Assembly: GCF_022354825.1 (NCBI RefSeq)
Contig: NZ_CP031168.1
Location: forward strand, 6,077,501-6,141,500
DNA from: Paenibacillus sp. H1-7
Lineage (GTDB): Bacteria > Bacillota > Bacilli > Paenibacillales > NBRC-103111
Direction of reading: 5' to 3'
Length of the DNA: 64,000 nucleotides
The first letter of the stretch is position 1, and each line of letters starts with the position of its first letter. Under the pieces are notes generated by a model. The model did no database searches. It was not told the DNA's origin and worked only from the letters and a program-made list of their open reading frames with translations. This document shows, one piece after another, positions 7,321-16,416 of the stretch. A program made the translations under genes and the position numbers.

Positions 7321-8091
7321 TCAGGAAACGCTTGGAATTTGAATGACATTCACCGAGAGCTCGGAGAGCTGCTCGATGACCCCGGCATCCGTTTTCTCGT
7401 CGGTAATGACATGATGGATTTGTTCCCACGATGCGACGTGGGCTAGCGATTGCTGGCCGAACTTGCTGAAGTCGGCCAGTACGTAGGCGGTATCGGCAAT
7501 GCCGATCATCTTTTGCTTGATCAGCGCCTGCAGCTCGTTCGACTCGCTCAAGCCTCTTTGCAGATGCAGCCCTTTGCAAGATATGAACGCTTTATCCACA
7601 TAGTAGGTGCTTAAGGAGCGCTCGGCCAAAGGTCCTACGTAAGAGAGTGAACGAGAGGAGAGCAGTCCACCCGTGGAGATCACCTTGATCTTCTCCTTCG
7701 TGCTCAGCTCCATCGCGACTTTGATTGAATTGGTCAGCACCGTAAGCGCTATGTCCGGCAGCAGCTGGGCCATGTTCCAAGCCGTAGAGCTCGCATCCAA
7801 AATAATTCGGTCATGCTCGTTCACATGACGAACGGCTTCTTGCGCAATACGGCGCTTCTCGTCGGCGTTCGTCGTTTCGCGTTCCATATATGGCGTTTCC
7901 GCCTGTGAGGCAGGGATGCTGATTGCTCCGCCATGGCTGCGCAGCAGCTTGCCTTCACTCTCCAGCTTATCCAAATCGCGGCGGATCGTTTCTTCCGTCA
8001 CTTCACATATTGTGCTTAATTCCGTCACCCGGATACTGCCCCGCTCGTTGACGAGCTGTACGATTTTTTGCCATCTTTGGGCTACCAACAT
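7321..8091 (-). CDS. DeoR/GlpR-family transcriptional regulator
   Basis: A 256-residue protein. The N-terminal winged helix (residues 5-56) has ELSTICEVTEETIRRDLDKL and ends KLLRSHGGA, the DeoR hallmark. The C-terminal DeoR sensor domain (about 75-235) is ribose-5-phosphate-isomerase-like and includes ILDASSTAWNMAQLL and the STGG phosphate loop. Family members usually repress sugar-catabolic genes until a sugar phosphate binds. It is divergent from the isomerase gene at 8420 across 328 bp holding a promoter and direct repeats, so that gene and itself are the likely targets (inference). Confidence 0.85.
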   Translation of the reverse strand: MLVAQRWQKIVQLVNERGSIRVTELSTICEVTEETIRRDLDKLESEGKLLRSHGGAISIPASQAETPYMERETTNADEKRRIAQEAVRHVNEHDRIILDASSTAWNMAQLLPDIALTVLTNSIKVAMELSTKEKIKVISTGGLLSSRSLSYVGPLAERSLSTYYVDKAFISCKGLHLQRGLSESNELQALIKQKMIGIADTAYVLADFSKFGQQSLAHVASWEQIHHVITDEKTDAGVIEQLSELSVNVIQIPSVS

Positions 8092-8419
8092 CCTGATCCC
8101 TCATTCGATTCTAGTTATTGATTTGCTTCCTGCATTTGTTTGCAAAATGTCCCAGTGCCCTATATTGTACAACAAGTTGGCCGATAGCACTAGCTCCGCA
8201 GGCTTTACAGGAATGTTGTTTTGTTTCTGAATAGGCTTGTTTTCAATGCAACACTTTTTTCATTCAAAAACATTCAAATCCGTCTTCAGAGGCATTTCAC
8301 ACGGCAGATTTCTTTTATATAATGGAGGGGCACCTGGGGACAACTCACATTCGATTCTGTTACATGCTCTTTATGCTATCCATCACATTTCACCACAATA
8401 AGGAGGGATATCGAACAAC
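8092..8419. promoter_or_regulatory. divergent control region with direct repeats and a plus-strand promoter
   Basis: A plus-strand promoter reads TTCACA (8296-8301), 16 bases, TATAAT (8318-8323). Just upstream, CATTCAAA occurs twice in direct orientation exactly 10 bp apart (8261-8268 and 8271-8278), a likely operator for the adjacent DeoR-type regulator. No gene is present. Confidence 0.5.
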
Positions 8420-9307
8420 ATGGCAGCGATACATAAGATTAATGACGGCTCCGGCGGCAAGCCCCGGCTGGATATTCAACAAGCCTGGTGGGGCATGGTA
8501 GGACTCGGCAATGGAGAACGGGAATGGACCGTCGAGGAGAAATTTGAAAAGATTGCCGAAGCCGGCTTCACCGGCATATTCGGAGCGATCCCCGCACCGG
8601 AAGATCAGGAACGATGGCACCGGCTCCTGGAGCAATACAAATTCAGCTTCGGAACGCATTCGTTTCCATATAAAAGGGAAGATATCAAGCCTGTGCTTCA
8701 GGCGGCCAAGCAATTCGGAGCGCAGTATGTCAATTCGCAGGTTATGGATTCGTTCGTTATCGGCGACGATGCGGTCACGCTGCTCCACGGCTTAGTAGAG
8801 GAAGCGGAAGCGGCGGGCATGCCGTTCATGGTCGAAACCCATCGTGCCCGGGTGACACAGGATTTGCACCGCACCGTCGATTATGTGAAAGCGCTGCCCA
8901 AGCTGCGCTTGACTATCGACTTCTCCCATTATGTCGTTGCGGGTGAAATGGGACACAGCAGCCTGATCGAAAAGGCCGAGCCTTTCTTCGACGAGCTTTT
9001 GCGCCGGACCTCTGGGCTCCACGGACGTGTATCCAACGGTGAGCAGGTGCAGGTGGACATCGGGCCGGATGGCCAGCATGGCATGGTGGAGCATTATTTG
9101 CGCTGGTGGACGAAAGGAATGGCTTACTGGCTTCTAGACGCTCAGCCCGGTGACGTGCTGCCGTTCGTGAGCGAGCTCGGCCCTCCAGGCTATGCGATTA
9201 CTTTGGAGAGCTACCGAGGCGGCAAAGCCGAGATTTCGGACCGCTGGCAGCAGGCTATAGTATTCAAGCGGCTGGCCGAGGAAGCTTGGCGGGGCGCTGT
9301 TCGTTAA
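8420..9307 (+). CDS. sugar phosphate isomerase/epimerase-like TIM-barrel protein
   Basis: A 295-residue protein of the xylose-isomerase-like TIM-barrel superfamily. Barrel strands are seen at GFTGIFGAIP, FSFGTHSF, MPFMVETHRAR (metal-ligand Glu candidate), LRLTIDFSHY (metal-ligand Asp and His) and YAITLESYRGG (last Glu). Members isomerise or epimerise sugars or act on uronate and inositol derivatives, and the substrate is not readable. The ribosome site AAGGAGGG is about 11 bases before ATG. It is controlled by its own promoter (8296-8323), is divergent from deoR, and converges with the pectinesterase gene over a strong terminator. Confidence 0.8.
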   Translation: MAAIHKINDGSGGKPRLDIQQAWWGMVGLGNGEREWTVEEKFEKIAEAGFTGIFGAIPAPEDQERWHRLLEQYKFSFGTHSFPYKREDIKPVLQAAKQFGAQYVNSQVMDSFVIGDDAVTLLHGLVEEAEAAGMPFMVETHRARVTQDLHRTVDYVKALPKLRLTIDFSHYVVAGEMGHSSLIEKAEPFFDELLRRTSGLHGRVSNGEQVQVDIGPDGQHGMVEHYLRWWTKGMAYWLLDAQPGDVLPFVSELGPPGYAITLESYRGGKAEISDRWQQAIVFKRLAEEAWRGAVR

Positions 9308-9315
9308 TTAATAAT

Positions 9316-9360
9316 AAATCCACGCCAGGACCGTGAAGCTGCGGACCGGGCGTGGATTTT
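9316..9360. terminator. bidirectional intrinsic terminator
   Basis: An 11-bp perfect stem AAATCCACGCC/GGCGTGGATTT (9316-9326 with 9349-9359) between two converging genes, with T residues following on the plus strand. Confidence 0.8.
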
Positions 9361-9406
9361 CTTTAGGTAGCGTAACAGCTTGCAAAGGACGGGAACTCTG
9401 GATCGC

Positions 9407-10330
9407 TCACCGTAACCGTTCTTCGAACTGTACGGCGGACGGGTCCCAGCCATCCTCCCCTGCCAATACATTAGCAACGGTGTAAGCTGCCGCCTCATCC
9501 GGAGCTAGCTGGCAAGACCAAGATACTCTCGCTTCCGGGTTCGCCCCGGGTCCCCGGCTGCCGTATTCACCATAACGAGATGTCGCTTCCCGGGCAGGGT
9601 CGCTCCAGTTATGCCAGCCTTCCGGCTTGACGGATGCGTCCATCTCGGTACGGATCCATACGACATGGGCAAAAGGACGCCATGGCCTGCCGAGATACAC
9701 ATCGGTCATACCGGGATCCGCCATCAGCGTACAATCGAGGAATACGTATCCGAAAGGCTTATCCTCAGGCGTCGATGCGGCGGTCACATATCCGCCCTTT
9801 CGCTTGCTGTGAATGCGGCACCGGTTAAATACGGCTGTCGCCGGCCCGAATATATAATCGACATCGCCTTCAATGCGGCAGTCTTCATAATACTGCCGGC
9901 TTTCTCCCGTATACAGCGTGTCCTGAAATCCAAGGAACGTGACGCTGCGGAATACGGCCCGATCGCTCGTTACGAATGCGGCTACCGCTTGGCCTGTGCC
10001 CTGACCGGATGCATTGCGTATGGTCAACTGCTCTGCTGTGAAGTCGTCTCCATGAAAAAAAGCGCTGGCACTGCGAAACGTTCCCAGCGGCTCACCGTCG
10101 GGACCAAGGGTCTTGGTATTGTCCGAATACGTCAGCACGACCCCGTCCCGGCTTTCCCCCAGGAAATGCAAGTTCCGTTTTTCCTTTGGAACGAGCAGTT
10201 TTTCTTCGTAAGTGCCGTTCTTGATGAATATCGTCACTTTCTCTCTGCTTCCATCCGGCGCGGCATCAACCGCCTCCTGTACCGTACGGAAATCCCCGCT
10301 TCCTGCAGCATCAACAATACATTTAAGCAT
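9407..10330 (-). CDS. pectin methylesterase (CE8), apparently cytoplasmic
   Basis: A 307-residue right-handed beta-helix pectinesterase, removing methyl groups from galacturonate residues. All family signatures are present: GQAVA (113-117), QDTLY with catalytic Asp137, DYIFG with Asp158, and GRPWRP with the substrate Arg near 215. The protein begins directly with the domain (MLKCIVDAAGSGDF) and has no signal peptide, whereas plant-polymer-degrading esterases are usually secreted. It therefore probably acts on imported methylated oligogalacturonides (inference). It is downstream of the heparinase-type gene on the same strand, but a terminator at 10486-10522 separates them, so it has its own promoter within 10331-10485. 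Confidence 0.9.
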   Translation of the reverse strand: MLKCIVDAAGSGDFRTVQEAVDAAPDGSREKVTIFIKNGTYEEKLLVPKEKRNLHFLGESRDGVVLTYSDNTKTLGPDGEPLGTFRSASAFFHGDDFTAEQLTIRNASGQGTGQAVAAFVTSDRAVFRSVTFLGFQDTLYTGESRQYYEDCRIEGDVDYIFGPATAVFNRCRIHSKRKGGYVTAASTPEDKPFGYVFLDCTLMADPGMTDVYLGRPWRPFAHVVWIRTEMDASVKPEGWHNWSDPAREATSRYGEYGSRGPGANPEARVSWSCQLAPDEAAAYTVANVLAGEDGWDPSAVQFEERLR

Positions 10331-10485
10331 CCTCTTCCCCTTCTCTCCTTCTTAATCCTCTAGCCTATCTGACTTCTCGTGCCTTCAAGATACTACAAAA
10401 AAATGGAATAATCTTTATTCTTTCATGCTGAAATGGATCAATAATTCATTATATTTGTCGGCATGGAAATAAGAGCAGCAAAAAG

Positions 10486-10522
10486 AAAGCATTCGTCCGC
10501 GTCTCCACGAATCGAATGCTTT
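10486..10522 (-). terminator. intrinsic terminator of the heparinase-like gene
   Basis: A 10-bp perfect stem AAAGCATTCG/CGAATGCTTT (10486-10495 with 10513-10522), 14 bp beyond the stop codon at 10536, with a T-rich tail interrupted by C on the minus strand. Confidence 0.7.
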
Positions 10523-10535
10523 TTATCATTGCTTT

Positions 10536-12422
10536 TTACAGCTGCTTAGAAGCCGTGACGGTCACAACAACCCTCTCCTCCGCTGCCGGCTCAACCGCCT
10601 GCAAACGGATTCGATGCAGCGTATCGCCCCATACCGGCTTCATCCGTGCATCGTTGACGGGAACAGCCTCTGCGGACGCTTTCCACCGCGAAGCGTCATA
10701 ACGCAGCCGGAGCCGCTCCCCCTGCTCGTTGACGAGTTCAATCGTGCCGTCGTCAAGCAGTACGGGCGATTGCAGGCACAAATAGTTTTGCACGATATCC
10801 GCGGATGCTTCGCGAAGCCGGTACATATCCGTTATCTCCACCGCAGCTTCCGTTCCTCTTCCGCGCAGCAGCGCGCAGGTCCGCTTCCAGCTGACAATAC
10901 CGGCTTCCTCCGGATAAGCCTTTGAAAGCTCCATTTCCACCTGCGCCCGCTCCTCGTTAGCCGCATACGTGACGTTTGTCGCCCGGTAGTCTTCCCCCGC
11001 TTCCTGCTGCATCCCGTTTACGGTAGGCAGACTATGGAAAGCGGACTGCATCGTCCATATTTCATAACGCTGGGGACTGAACGTTTTGGCGGTGTAGCTC
11101 TCGACACCTGCGTCGATGAGGAACGGCCTTCCATTATAATAAACGATAAAATGACCGACATCGTTATGGTTGTGGCTTTCGTTGTTATGCCCGCCTTTGG
11201 CGGCCAAGTACAGCCCTGCTGCGCTTCCCTCATGCTCCCTTGCGGCAAAAATATGCGTATCCTTCAGCCATACGTCACGCTCGTAAGGAGGTGAGACCGG
11301 CTCGCCCGTCAGCAGCGCCGCATGATTCAGCTCGCCTAATATACGCATCAGAGAAGCGATCCGGTCTCGCTTAAAGCCGTTGCTCCGGAATGCATACGCC
11401 CCAAGCCGGCTCATCTTGGCATCGCCGATCCGCTCCCCGTATCGATAGACAAGATCTCCGGATATAGAGAGCTTCGCGTCCCCATCGGCAAAGTTGACGA
11501 AGTCATTGCCGTCGATATGCGCCCGATATATGTATTTGCCGATCTCCTGAACGAGCGGTTCTCCATAAAAATCGATCTTCCCGTTCGAAGCCAAATACAG
11601 CAGCTCCAGACAATCAAACAAGGAAGCGCCGGCACGTCCCCAATAGCTGGGGCCTTCATCGCAGCCTCCATCCGGGTGATATACCTCCAGAAAATAATCA
11701 AGACTTAACGCCGCTTTGGCAACCGCCCGGCTTCGGATGAACGAGTCGTCCTCAGTCAGAAGAAACACAGTCAAACAATTGGAATGAATCCACGGATTCC
11801 AGTTGTTGACTTTGCGGCCTGCGAAGCCCATCCACCAGAAATCCTCCCGGTCTAGATAAGGCTCCATAATGCGTCTCCGCAATTCATGGCGGATTCGTTT
11901 CCCTATCATCGGACATTCCGCATCCAATCGATTCTGAAGCAAGTATGACGTCCATGCCAGCAGCGCTCCGGTCTCTGCAGCGAACAAATCGATAACCTGC
12001 TCGGTCACATCCGGCAGCGCATAGCCTTTACTTTGCGGGGATAACGACATATGGGCCGGGACTACCCAGAACGATTCCTCGCACAGGCACCAAATACCGT
12101 TAGCGATTTGCTCCATGAACCGGCCATTCCCTTCGATGCATTCGCCGATGACCAGATCGGTCAACGCTCTTCGGCGCTCGAAATATACCGTCTCATACCG
12201 CGTTCGGTTCCCGTTGCGCACGAAATCCATATAGCGGGAAGCCGGGAGTGCCGGCCAAGTAAACTCAAGCCGTTCCTCCGCCCATCCGATCCATATCGTA
12301 CGGACATCCTCCTGAAGCGACTCCCACATCGACCTGTTTTCCGCATCGGGATAAGGTCGAAATGCATGGACAGGAACAATACGTTCTGCTGCAGCCTCCT
12401 GCGAAATAGCTTGACCAAACAT
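10536..12422 (-). CDS. heparinase II/III-family polysaccharide lyase
   Basis: A 628-residue protein. The N-terminal alpha/alpha-toroid (about 60-370) contains NNWNPWIHSN and DEGPSYWGRAG, the latter with the likely catalytic Tyr260. The C-terminal beta-sandwich has GGHNNESHNHNDVGHF (about 410-425), the heparinase II/III metal and structural motif. These enzymes cleave uronate-containing polysaccharides by beta-elimination; specificity cannot be read. There is no signal peptide, so it is probably cytoplasmic and acts on imported oligosaccharides. It is divergent from the importer operon that starts at 12744, which supports a shared substrate. Confidence 0.85.
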   Translation of the reverse strand: MFGQAISQEAAAERIVPVHAFRPYPDAENRSMWESLQEDVRTIWIGWAEERLEFTWPALPASRYMDFVRNGNRTRYETVYFERRRALTDLVIGECIEGNGRFMEQIANGIWCLCEESFWVVPAHMSLSPQSKGYALPDVTEQVIDLFAAETGALLAWTSYLLQNRLDAECPMIGKRIRHELRRRIMEPYLDREDFWWMGFAGRKVNNWNPWIHSNCLTVFLLTEDDSFIRSRAVAKAALSLDYFLEVYHPDGGCDEGPSYWGRAGASLFDCLELLYLASNGKIDFYGEPLVQEIGKYIYRAHIDGNDFVNFADGDAKLSISGDLVYRYGERIGDAKMSRLGAYAFRSNGFKRDRIASLMRILGELNHAALLTGEPVSPPYERDVWLKDTHIFAAREHEGSAAGLYLAAKGGHNNESHNHNDVGHFIVYYNGRPFLIDAGVESYTAKTFSPQRYEIWTMQSAFHSLPTVNGMQQEAGEDYRATNVTYAANEERAQVEMELSKAYPEEAGIVSWKRTCALLRGRGTEAAVEITDMYRLREASADIVQNYLCLQSPVLLDDGTIELVNEQGERLRLRYDASRWKASAEAVPVNDARMKPVWGDTLHRIRLQAVEPAAEERVVVTVTASKQL

Positions 12423-12743
12423 AGTTACATCATCCTCTCAAGGTTAGAGTAGGTAGCGGACAGCTAAGTTCATTGTATAACCAGCGAATGGCAATTCCTA
12501 CGATCAAATGAAAAGATCATCGTAATCACTTCCTGTTCAACCCTTTTTTTCATAATCAGAAGAAATGATTATCGGCGCAAAAAAGCGCTGTTTATGCGGC
12601 TCCGACGGCTTTCCGGGTGTCAGATGAAATGATTGTTTCTTTTTCGTGCACCGTCCCCTACAATGATCGCAAAGAGGCGGATCTTCCAAAGCGCCGCTGC
12701 CTTATCCATTAGAGCATCGAATGAACAAGGAGTGTGATGGGTT
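12423..12743. other. 321-bp divergent intergenic region
   Basis: No gene. A TACAAT -10-like box at 12659-12664 on the plus strand lacks a good -35, as is common for AraC-activated promoters. TATACAAT occurs on the minus strand near 12475. GATC-containing dyad sequence lies near 12508-12530. None is strong enough to call alone. Confidence 0.35.
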
Positions 12744-13703
12744 ATGAAAGCGGATACCGTTAAGGCAAGCGCATCGGTTCCCGAAACCGCTGGAAAGCTG
12801 AATCGTGGCTTCAAGCGCAATTTGATGGACTGGGACTTGTATTTGCTCCTGGCTCCGGGCGTGCTCTATTTTCTTATTTTTAAATACTTGCCCATGTGGG
12901 GAGTCGTTATCGCCTTTCAGGATTACAGTCCTTTCAAAGGCATCCTTCATAGTAACTGGGTCGGCTTCGATCACTTTATCCGATTGTTCCAGTACGACAA
13001 GTTTTGGCAAATCTTTCGCAATACCATCTTAATCAGCTTGTACAATCTTGTTTTCTTTTTCCCGGCACCGATCGTTATCGCCCTGCTCCTTAATGAAATC
13101 AGAATTTCCTGGTTCAAGCGTTCCGTTCAAACCGTCATTTATTTGCCGCATTTCATTTCCTGGGTTGTCGTTGCAGGCATAACTTACTTGCTGTTGGGAA
13201 CTCAGGGAGGGATGGTTAACGAGCTGATAGTCGCGTCGGGAGGCCAGCCTCTTCCCTTTCTTACTACGCCGGATTGGTTCCGTACGCTGCTCGTATCGCA
13301 AAGCATCTGGAAGGAAGCAGGCTGGGGAACGATTATATTCCTCGCCGCTCTATCGGGAGTGGACACGCAGCTGTACGAGGCTTCCATTGTCGACGGTGCA
13401 GGCCGCTGGCGCCAGCTGTGGCACATTACGCTTCCGGCGATTCGCAGCACGATCTTCATCCTGTTGATCCTGCGTCTCGGCAACATTCTCGATGTCGGGT
13501 TCGAGCACATTTTCCTTATGTTGAATTCGACGGTCAATAGCGTAGGGGATGTATTCGAAACGTATGTTTACCGGGAAGGCTTAATCGGAGGCAAATTCAG
13601 CTATACTACGGCTGTCGGTCTGTTCAAGTCGCTGATCGGACTGATTCTTGTCGTCGGAGCCAATTGGCTGACCAAAAAATTCGGCGAGGAAGGCGTTTTT
13701 TAA
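12744..13703 (+). CDS. carbohydrate ABC importer permease, LplB type
   Basis: A 319-residue inner-membrane permease of the MalF/LplB class with about six membrane segments, starting at LYLLLAPGVLYFLIFKYLPMW. The cytoplasmic EAA loop reads EASIVDGAGRWRQLWHITLP (around 213-232) and is the docking site for an ATPase. It is the first gene of a three-gene importer operon (gaps of 30 and 111 bp). No ATPase gene is nearby, so a shared MsmX-type ATPase is expected (established for this class). The ATG follows AGGAG at a longer than usual spacing. Confidence 0.9.
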   Translation: MKADTVKASASVPETAGKLNRGFKRNLMDWDLYLLLAPGVLYFLIFKYLPMWGVVIAFQDYSPFKGILHSNWVGFDHFIRLFQYDKFWQIFRNTILISLYNLVFFFPAPIVIALLLNEIRISWFKRSVQTVIYLPHFISWVVVAGITYLLLGTQGGMVNELIVASGGQPLPFLTTPDWFRTLLVSQSIWKEAGWGTIIFLAALSGVDTQLYEASIVDGAGRWRQLWHITLPAIRSTIFILLILRLGNILDVGFEHIFLMLNSTVNSVGDVFETYVYREGLIGGKFSYTTAVGLFKSLIGLILVVGANWLTKKFGEEGVF

Positions 13704-13733
13704 CAAAACAGCCGAAATGAAAGGAGCAGAACT

Positions 13734-14606
13734 ATGCACATCAAACCAACCTTCGGCAGCCGTCTGTTCGATGTCGCCAATGTGGTCATTCTAACGTTAT
13801 GCGCACTTCTGACGCTGTTTCCTTTTCTCTATATATTGGCTACATCGCTTGCTCCTCTGCAGCAGGTGCTCCGGGGCGGGGTCATTCTTTGGCCGGAGAA
13901 ATTTACATGGGATGCGTACCAGACGATTTTTAGCAACACGCATTTCGTCCGTTCGCTGTACACGACCTTTTTCATTACGGTAGTCGGCACGGTCACCAAT
14001 CTGGTGCTGACGACCTTCATGGCGTACCCGCTGGCCAAAAAAAGGCTCAAGGGCCGCCGGATCATTATGTTTCTCGTCGTCTTCTCGATTCTTTTCAACG
14101 GGGGTCTCATCCCCTCCTACATGATCGTCAAATCGCTCGGCCTCATTAACACCGTCTGGTCGCTCATTATTCCCGGCGCTATCAGCGCCTTCAACCTGAT
14201 CATCATGAAAAACTTTTTTCAGGCGATTCCCGAAGAGCTCGAGGAGGCGGCGCGGATCGACGGCTGCAAAAATTTGGGCGTGCTGTTCCGTATCGTGCTT
14301 CCTCTATCGATGCCGGCTCTCGCGACCTTCACGCTGTTTTACGCTGTCGGGCACTGGAACCAGTTTTTTGCGGCCGTCATGTACGTGACCAAGCCGAATT
14401 TATGGCCGATCCAGGTCGTCCTGCGGCAAATGATAATCGAGGGCTCGACACAGGATTTCGAAGTGGCCATGGGTGAATTGAAGATCGTTCCGACCACGAT
14501 CAAAATGGCCGCCATCATAGTTGCCACGGTTCCTATTTTGTTCGTATATCCGTTCCTGCAAAAGCATTTCGCCAAAGGGGTACTGCTCGGATCCGTAAAA
14601 GGCTAA
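13734..14606 (+). CDS. carbohydrate ABC importer permease, YtcP/LplC type
   Basis: A 290-residue second permease of the MalG class, about six membrane segments. It has the family N-terminus (VVILTLCALLTLFPFLYIL) and the EAA loop EEAARIDGCKNLGVLFRIVL (about 162-181). It pairs with the preceding permease to form the channel. It ends LGSVKG, the usual C-terminus of this family. The ribosome site is GAAAGGAG, nine bases before ATG. Confidence 0.9.
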   Translation: MHIKPTFGSRLFDVANVVILTLCALLTLFPFLYILATSLAPLQQVLRGGVILWPEKFTWDAYQTIFSNTHFVRSLYTTFFITVVGTVTNLVLTTFMAYPLAKKRLKGRRIIMFLVVFSILFNGGLIPSYMIVKSLGLINTVWSLIIPGAISAFNLIIMKNFFQAIPEELEEAARIDGCKNLGVLFRIVLPLSMPALATFTLFYAVGHWNQFFAAVMYVTKPNLWPIQVVLRQMIIEGSTQDFEVAMGELKIVPTTIKMAAIIVATVPILFVYPFLQKHFAKGVLLGSVKG

Positions 14607-14717
14607 CCGCCGGTCCGTCTGACCGCCTTGCATTTCATGAATTGTTGCCATATCGAGGCATGCCGGGCGGCCAACCCGCCCTATCCATATGCACAAGAAA
14701 TAAGGAGGTCTTTATCG

Positions 14718-16238
14718 ATGACTAAACGATGGTCCAAATGGATTTCCGTATCTGCCGTAACCGCCCTTACCGCAACGTCATTGCTTGGTTGTTCCATGGT
14801 CCCTGGTGCGGAGGATAAGCCGTCCTCAGACAGCGGTAGCGGCAACAGCTCCAAACGAATGAAGATCAGCATGATGTTCCCGCTGTATAACGAGCCGCCT
14901 CAGAAGAATGAAGTATGGAAGCTTATCGAGGACAAATTCAACATCGAATTCGAGCCGATGGCTGTACCAAACAACAGCTATGAGGACAAGCTCAAGGTGA
15001 CGCTCGCTTCAGGCGACATGCCCGATATCATCCTGTGGACCAAATATCCGGACCCCGAGCTTAACAAATACGTTGAGCAAGGCGCCTTCGCGCAGCTGGA
15101 CGACCTTATTAAAGCATCGCCCAACATCATGAAAACCCCGCAAGCCGTGTTCGATAACGTCAAAATCAACAGCAAGCTGTACGGTGTACCCCGGACCCGG
15201 GCTCTGAACCGTTCCGCCGTCATGATCCGCAAGGACTGGCTCGATAATTTGGGACTGCCCGTTCCGAAAACGATGGACGATGTCTACAAAACCGCGGTCA
15301 AGTTTACGAACGACGACCCGGATAAGAACGGCAAGGCCGACACCTTCGGCATCGCGTTCGGCGAGAACGTATCCCATATGGACCCGCTCTATATGGCCTT
15401 CGACTCCGGCGCTGGCTGGCGCGTGATGGAAGACGGGACACTGATGAATGACGCCATTACTCCGGGTAAAAAGCAGGCGCTCGAATGGCTGCGCAAGCTG
15501 TACGCGGACGGCGGCCTGGATAAAGATTTCGCGGTGCTCAAGAACACGCAGGTTTGGGAAAAGCTCGAAGGCGGCAAAGCCGGCATTCTGCTGGGCGGAC
15601 AAACGAGCGACTATGCGCGCTATGTCGAGAACCTGTCCAAGGTGGATCCAAAGGCCAACCTCATCATGATCGCACCGCCTGCCGGCCCTTCCGGCAAGTC
15701 CGGGTACAGTGAAACCTCCGGCTTCTTCGGCCAATGGGTCGTTCCTGCCAAGACGGACAAGGAGAAGCTTAAGCGCATCATGGAGCTGCTGGATTGGCAG
15801 GCCGGCGACGAAGCGTATAACCTGAAACGATACGGAGTGGAAGGCATTCACTCTACCAAGAACGCCGATGGAACGTACAAAATTAACGTCGAGAAATATA
15901 AGGCCGATGGTGTAGACGCCGTAATTGCCCATAATCCGTTCGATCCTTACAGCTACGTTGTCTCCTCCGCCCCGGCGGCCGTACAGAAAGCCCAGAAGGA
16001 AAATCTCGACCTCGTTAAGGATATGGGGATCAAAAACCCTGCACTCGCCTTCGTAGCGCCGTCCGCTCCGGATAAACAGAGCGATCTGAACAAGCTGCGA
16101 GACGAGGAATACGTGAAGCTCGTAATGGGTAAAGCGCCGATGGACGATTTTGACCGTTTCGCGAAGGAATGGCTGGATAAAGGCGGCAGTCAAATTACGA
16201 AGGAAACCAACGACTGGTACAAATCGCAAAAAAAATAA
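14718..16238 (+). CDS. extracellular solute-binding lipoprotein of the importer (LplA type)
   Basis: A 506-residue protein. A start at 14718 gives AAGGAGG eight bases upstream and a clean signal peptide; the open frame 30 codons further upstream has no ribosome site. Lipobox LLGC (Cys24) is followed by a Ser/Gly linker and the type I solute-binding fold: LASGDMPDIILW (substrate-cleft strand), FNDDPDKNGKADTFG (a calcium-site-like Asp-rich loop) and PFDPYSYV near the end. Tethered outside the membrane, it should deliver oligosaccharides to the two permeases. A terminator follows, and the next gene is the AraC-type sensor regulator. Confidence 0.9.
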   Translation: MTKRWSKWISVSAVTALTATSLLGCSMVPGAEDKPSSDSGSGNSSKRMKISMMFPLYNEPPQKNEVWKLIEDKFNIEFEPMAVPNNSYEDKLKVTLASGDMPDIILWTKYPDPELNKYVEQGAFAQLDDLIKASPNIMKTPQAVFDNVKINSKLYGVPRTRALNRSAVMIRKDWLDNLGLPVPKTMDDVYKTAVKFTNDDPDKNGKADTFGIAFGENVSHMDPLYMAFDSGAGWRVMEDGTLMNDAITPGKKQALEWLRKLYADGGLDKDFAVLKNTQVWEKLEGGKAGILLGGQTSDYARYVENLSKVDPKANLIMIAPPAGPSGKSGYSETSGFFGQWVVPAKTDKEKLKRIMELLDWQAGDEAYNLKRYGVEGIHSTKNADGTYKINVEKYKADGVDAVIAHNPFDPYSYVVSSAPAAVQKAQKENLDLVKDMGIKNPALAFVAPSAPDKQSDLNKLRDEEYVKLVMGKAPMDDFDRFAKEWLDKGGSQITKETNDWYKSQKK

Positions 16239-16248
16239 CGTCATGAAC

Positions 16249-16286
16249 GCCCCTCCTGAGAAATTTTTCCCGCGAGGGGCCTTTTT
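16249..16286 (+). terminator. intrinsic terminator of the importer operon
   Basis: A 7-bp GC stem GCCCCTC/GAGGGGC (16249-16255 with 16274-16280) followed by five T residues. Confidence 0.8.
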
Positions 16287-16326
16287 CTATAGCCTTGACT
16301 CTTCTGCCGTGAAATCAGCTACGAAG

Positions 16327-16399
16327 GAATTTGCCTCCGACGGAAGGGAAATTCGGTATTGACACGAACATATATAATATCGAGGATAAAACGCTTTCA
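16327..16399 (+). promoter_or_regulatory. control region of the AraC sensor gene, with cre-like box
   Basis: Contains a near-perfect dyad GAATTT...AAATTC (16327-16354), a TTGACA at 16359-16364, a TATAAT at 16373-16378 and a cre-like box at 16386-16399 (minus strand TGAAAGCGTTTTAT). The TTGACA and TATAAT are only 8 bp apart and cannot be one promoter, so the real -10 is uncertain. Confidence 0.35.
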
Positions 16400-16416
16400 A
16401 AAAGGTGGTGGCAATT

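Noticed and set aside
15009..16244. 411-residue open frame on the minus strand opposite the solute-binding protein gene
   Set aside because: Exact antisense shadow of a gene with signal peptide and lipobox; no ribosome site and no recognisable domain.
16359..16378. TTGACA and TATAAT in front of the AraC sensor gene read as one promoter
   Set aside because: Only 8 bp separate them, too short for sigma-A; each would need another partner box.
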